This document shows, in pieces, positions 61,682 to 64,000 of a stretch of DNA of 64,000 nt. Numbering within the stretch: position 1 is the first letter of the stretch; every line of letters starts with the position of its first letter. The stretch is from Eutreptiella sp. 'Long Island Sound 2002' (Eukaryota > Euglenozoa > Euglenophyceae > Eutreptiales > Eutreptiaceae): the NCBI GenBank assembly GCA_964036045.1, contig OZ038391.1, forward strand, positions 40,103,232-40,167,231, in the 5' to 3' direction. The notes beneath the pieces are model-generated. The model was given only the letters and a program-made list of their open reading frames with translations. It was not told where the DNA came from and ran no database searches. A program made the translations under genes and the position numbers.

Positions 61682-64000
61682 ATGGATCCAGGAAAGGAGG
61701 ACGCTGATGTGAAGACAGCGCCAGCGACTGAGGCACCGGCAAGGCCGGCACCTGGCGCTGTACCTTCGGCGGAGCCCTTACATGGGCCAGTGGATGCAGC
61801 TGAGGATTCCCTGGATGGACTCCAGACGGCCTTCGGGGCCCTGTCCGTCGAAGAGGTGGTGGCGCAGCCTGCAAAGAGGAAGAGAGAGAGCAAGAAGGAT
61901 GCTGGAGACGGAGCAGACGAAGGAGAGGAGCAAGGGCAAGACCCGACGGATGTCCCTACCTTCGAAGGCGCACCAAGCGCTTCTGGCCTCCATGCATCAC
62001 CCTCTCCCATAACCACCACACTCCCAGCCGCCGCAACATCCACTTCCACAACCAACCCGCCTATGGCAGAGGGCACAGGCTTTACTGGCATGCCTCCCTA
62101 CCCCGCCTATGGTATGGGCCCACCTACCACTGCGCTCCAAGAGGCAACTACTGCCAGTAAGCCGGTGGCTTCCAGCTCTGCGCCGCGATGGTATGCGGCT
62201 GACTATCCCCATCCACTCCACGCCCCTGGAACCTACATGGATGTTCCTGGGTATGCTCCTGGGTATGCACCTGGGTATGCACCCTTGAGTGGGTTGAGGA
62301 GAGGACCAGAGTCTCTGGGAGGCAGGAGTAGAGGATCGGGAAGATCCTCCAACAGGTCCCTGACGCGGTCGGAGATCAACGAGGTGCTCCGAGGAGCCAC
62401 TTCAAAAATCGCGGGCGACCTCACTCAAGAGATCCGTGAGAAGCTGGAGCCCCTGATGATCCCGTCCCATGCGTCACCTACGACGGTGGGAATGTCACCC
62501 CACCGAGTACAGGCTAACCACCTGGCGGCAGGGTTGACAAATACCCTGGGGAGCCTGAGGAGCCGACCGATGCCGACTCCTGCAACAATACCGAGAAGTC
62601 CATTCGTCCCGAGAACGGCCCAGCCGCCCTACAGCCACGTGACGAACTTGACGAGGGCCGAGCTGGACCAGCTGGGGCTGACAGCCTTAAGGGTTATGGT
62701 GGACGTAGAGCCTTATGGCTCTAGTGATCTTGGCGGAGACCCCTCCGATGACGAGCCGCCGTCGATGGATTCTTCTTCGCCCTCAGATGACGATGACCCT
62801 GAGGACCCCGAGGACCCCAAGGGTAAGAAGAAGAAGAAGAAGAAGAAGAAGACCCGACGCCCTGAAGGACGCCGAGCTCAGGAGGCGAAGGCTATTGCCA
62901 CCTCCAAGATAGTGGTGAACCTGCCTGAGTTCACAGGCAAGGACCTCAGCGAGTTTGCTGAGAACTTTGGCCGGTTCCTACGACTGACCGGCCAAACCCA
63001 CGCGAGTGGGCGAGTGAAGTGCGATCTGCTCCTGCAGTGCTGCAAGACGAAGTACCTGGAGAAGCAGGTCAGGCAGATCGTAACTAACTCCGCCACCTTT
63101 GCCAATGTGTTGGTTGCCCTGGAGAGGCAGTACCCAACCTACGAAACCGACCTCTCCATCAGGGCCGAGATCCAGAACCTGCCCATGCTGCCCAACAACC
63201 CCAAACCTGACAGGGTCTCCGAGCTGTTGGCTGACCTGGATCACTGGGCTGGACGACTGACGCCCGGTTCCTACAGCAGCGACGACCTGCTGTTCTGGTT
63301 TTGCGCCAAGCTCCCCCGGGAGCTATGGGACGAGTGCCGTTTGACGGCTGAGCGCAAGGCTAGATCCCTCCGCTACGAGGATCTATGCGTGCTGCTCCTG
63401 GAGATGGCGCTGGAGAAGGAGAGCGACCAGCACTTGAACAACTACCGTCCTGGTGGTGGAGGTTCTGGAGGCAAAGGGTACCAAGGGTCCTGACCTGGGC
63501 AGGGGACTACCCCCAAACACGCCCACGCCCGTCTAATGGAGAACGTGAAGGAGCTATTCTGGTGTGATGCCAGAGACGAGCAGGGCCACCTGCAGCACGC
63601 CTCTGACTGCGAGCAGCGAGACTGCTTTGTAGTCCAGGGGAGGCAGCAGGAAAAGAACACCGGCGCCAAAGCGAAGCTGCCAGATCATTACCGCTGCACC
63701 ATCACGTGTGCATTCTGCGGTAAGCGGAAGCACTACGAGGACGAGTGCTACCATAAGCAACGCCTATCGGCGAAGCTTAAGGGGGAAGATCCTGGCAAAG
63801 GCTCAGGCAAAGGTGGAGGCAAGGCCAAAGGCAACGACTCCGGCAAGGGCAAGTCGAAAGGACGTGGTCAAGGTGGTCAAGACAAGGGTCAAGGTGGACG
63901 AGGAGGAGGCGCTAACCGCCAGACCGACAACAAGAACAAGGACAAGAACGGAGGCAACCCCAACCCTAATCCAGGGGGGAACTCCGAGCCCTCTGGAGGG
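61682..64000 (+). pseudogene. Element E gag, partial, one in-frame stop
   Basis: It starts MDPGKEDADVKTAPATEAPA, with three tandem PGYA units (VPGYAPGYAPGYAPLSG; B has two, A and D one), an intact nine-Lys run and the capsid-like domain. TGA at 63491-63493 (CGA in B) stops the frame after KGYQGS; the same frame then continues past the intact zinc knuckle CAFCGKRKHYEDEC and the Gly/Lys-rich tail to the window end. Confidence 0.92.

Larger units (their letters stand above)
60785..64000 (+). mobile_element. Element E: Ty3/gypsy chromovirus, plus strand, truncated by the window end
   Basis: 5' LTR 60785-61581, primer site 61581-61596, gag from 61682. GAGGG (60780-60784) is the candidate left target duplication. 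Its gag groups with B (starts MDPG, nine-Lys run intact) rather than with A and D. Confidence 0.92.

Noticed and set aside
1-64000. CRISPR arrays, bacterial operons or rRNA genes
   Set aside because: No regularly spaced repeats with unique spacers, no ribosome binding sites and no rRNA-like sequence were seen; the content is eukaryotic transposons.

Overview
The window is a pile-up of nested transposable elements. No free-standing host gene is visible. The only recognisable host-type coding sequences are decayed gene fragments carried inside one of the elements. Those fragments resemble a RuBisCO small subunit (nuclear rbcS), a delta-class carbonic anhydrase and a glyceraldehyde-3-phosphate dehydrogenase. 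Introns have GT..AG borders. A nuclear rbcS together with a delta-CA points to a eukaryotic alga with a green-lineage plastid (a prasinophyte-like alga would fit) and a large, repeat-rich genome. The species is inference; the element content is read directly from the sequence.

Layout. The host of the whole window is an old pogo/Tigger-like DNA transposon, P1, seen at 1-1083 and 27373-27993. It is split by two Ty3/gypsy chromovirus copies on the minus strand. Copy A is 1084-27372 (5-bp target duplication CCGGT/CCAGT). Copy C starts at 27994 and is seen in pieces up to 43976. A is itself broken by F (4224-15254), an 11-kb non-autonomous LTR element carrying the gene fragments; by L1 (17321-18509), a GC-rich insert with a (TACC)n tail and a 111-bp target duplication; and by G (23402-26076), a short LTR element with TG..CA ends. 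C is broken by B (30086-41472), the most complete chromovirus copy, and by D (43977 onward, plus strand). D is broken by L2 (49061-50307, a sister of L1 with a 133-bp target duplication), by P2 (53366-56108, a pogo-like transposon with 18-bp inverted repeats and TA duplication) and by L3 (56926-60784, very GC-rich, same tail). A fifth chromovirus copy, E, starts at 60785 and runs off the window.

The chromovirus family (A-E) is laid out LTR, tRNA-type primer binding site, gag (acidic/Pro-rich N-terminus, Lys run, capsid-like domain, CCHC knuckle), pol (aspartic protease, RT, RNase H, integrase with HHCC finger and DDE core, chromodomain), about 2.2 kb of 3' non-coding sequence, polypurine tract, LTR. 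Its LTRs are about 790 bp, begin AGTAAG and end TTTCT instead of TG..CA, give 5-bp target duplications, and contain an 88-nt tRNA-like segment. gag and pol share one frame and are separated by a single UGA in the context UGA-CGG in every copy where the junction is visible, which suggests stop-codon readthrough.

The most interesting object is F. It has paired 1075-bp LTRs, a primer site, a polypurine tract and a perfect AGCGC target duplication, but no gag or pol. Its 8.9-kb interior carries fragments of three carbon-fixation genes, all in the element's sense orientation, and what look like introns flanked by consensus splice sites.
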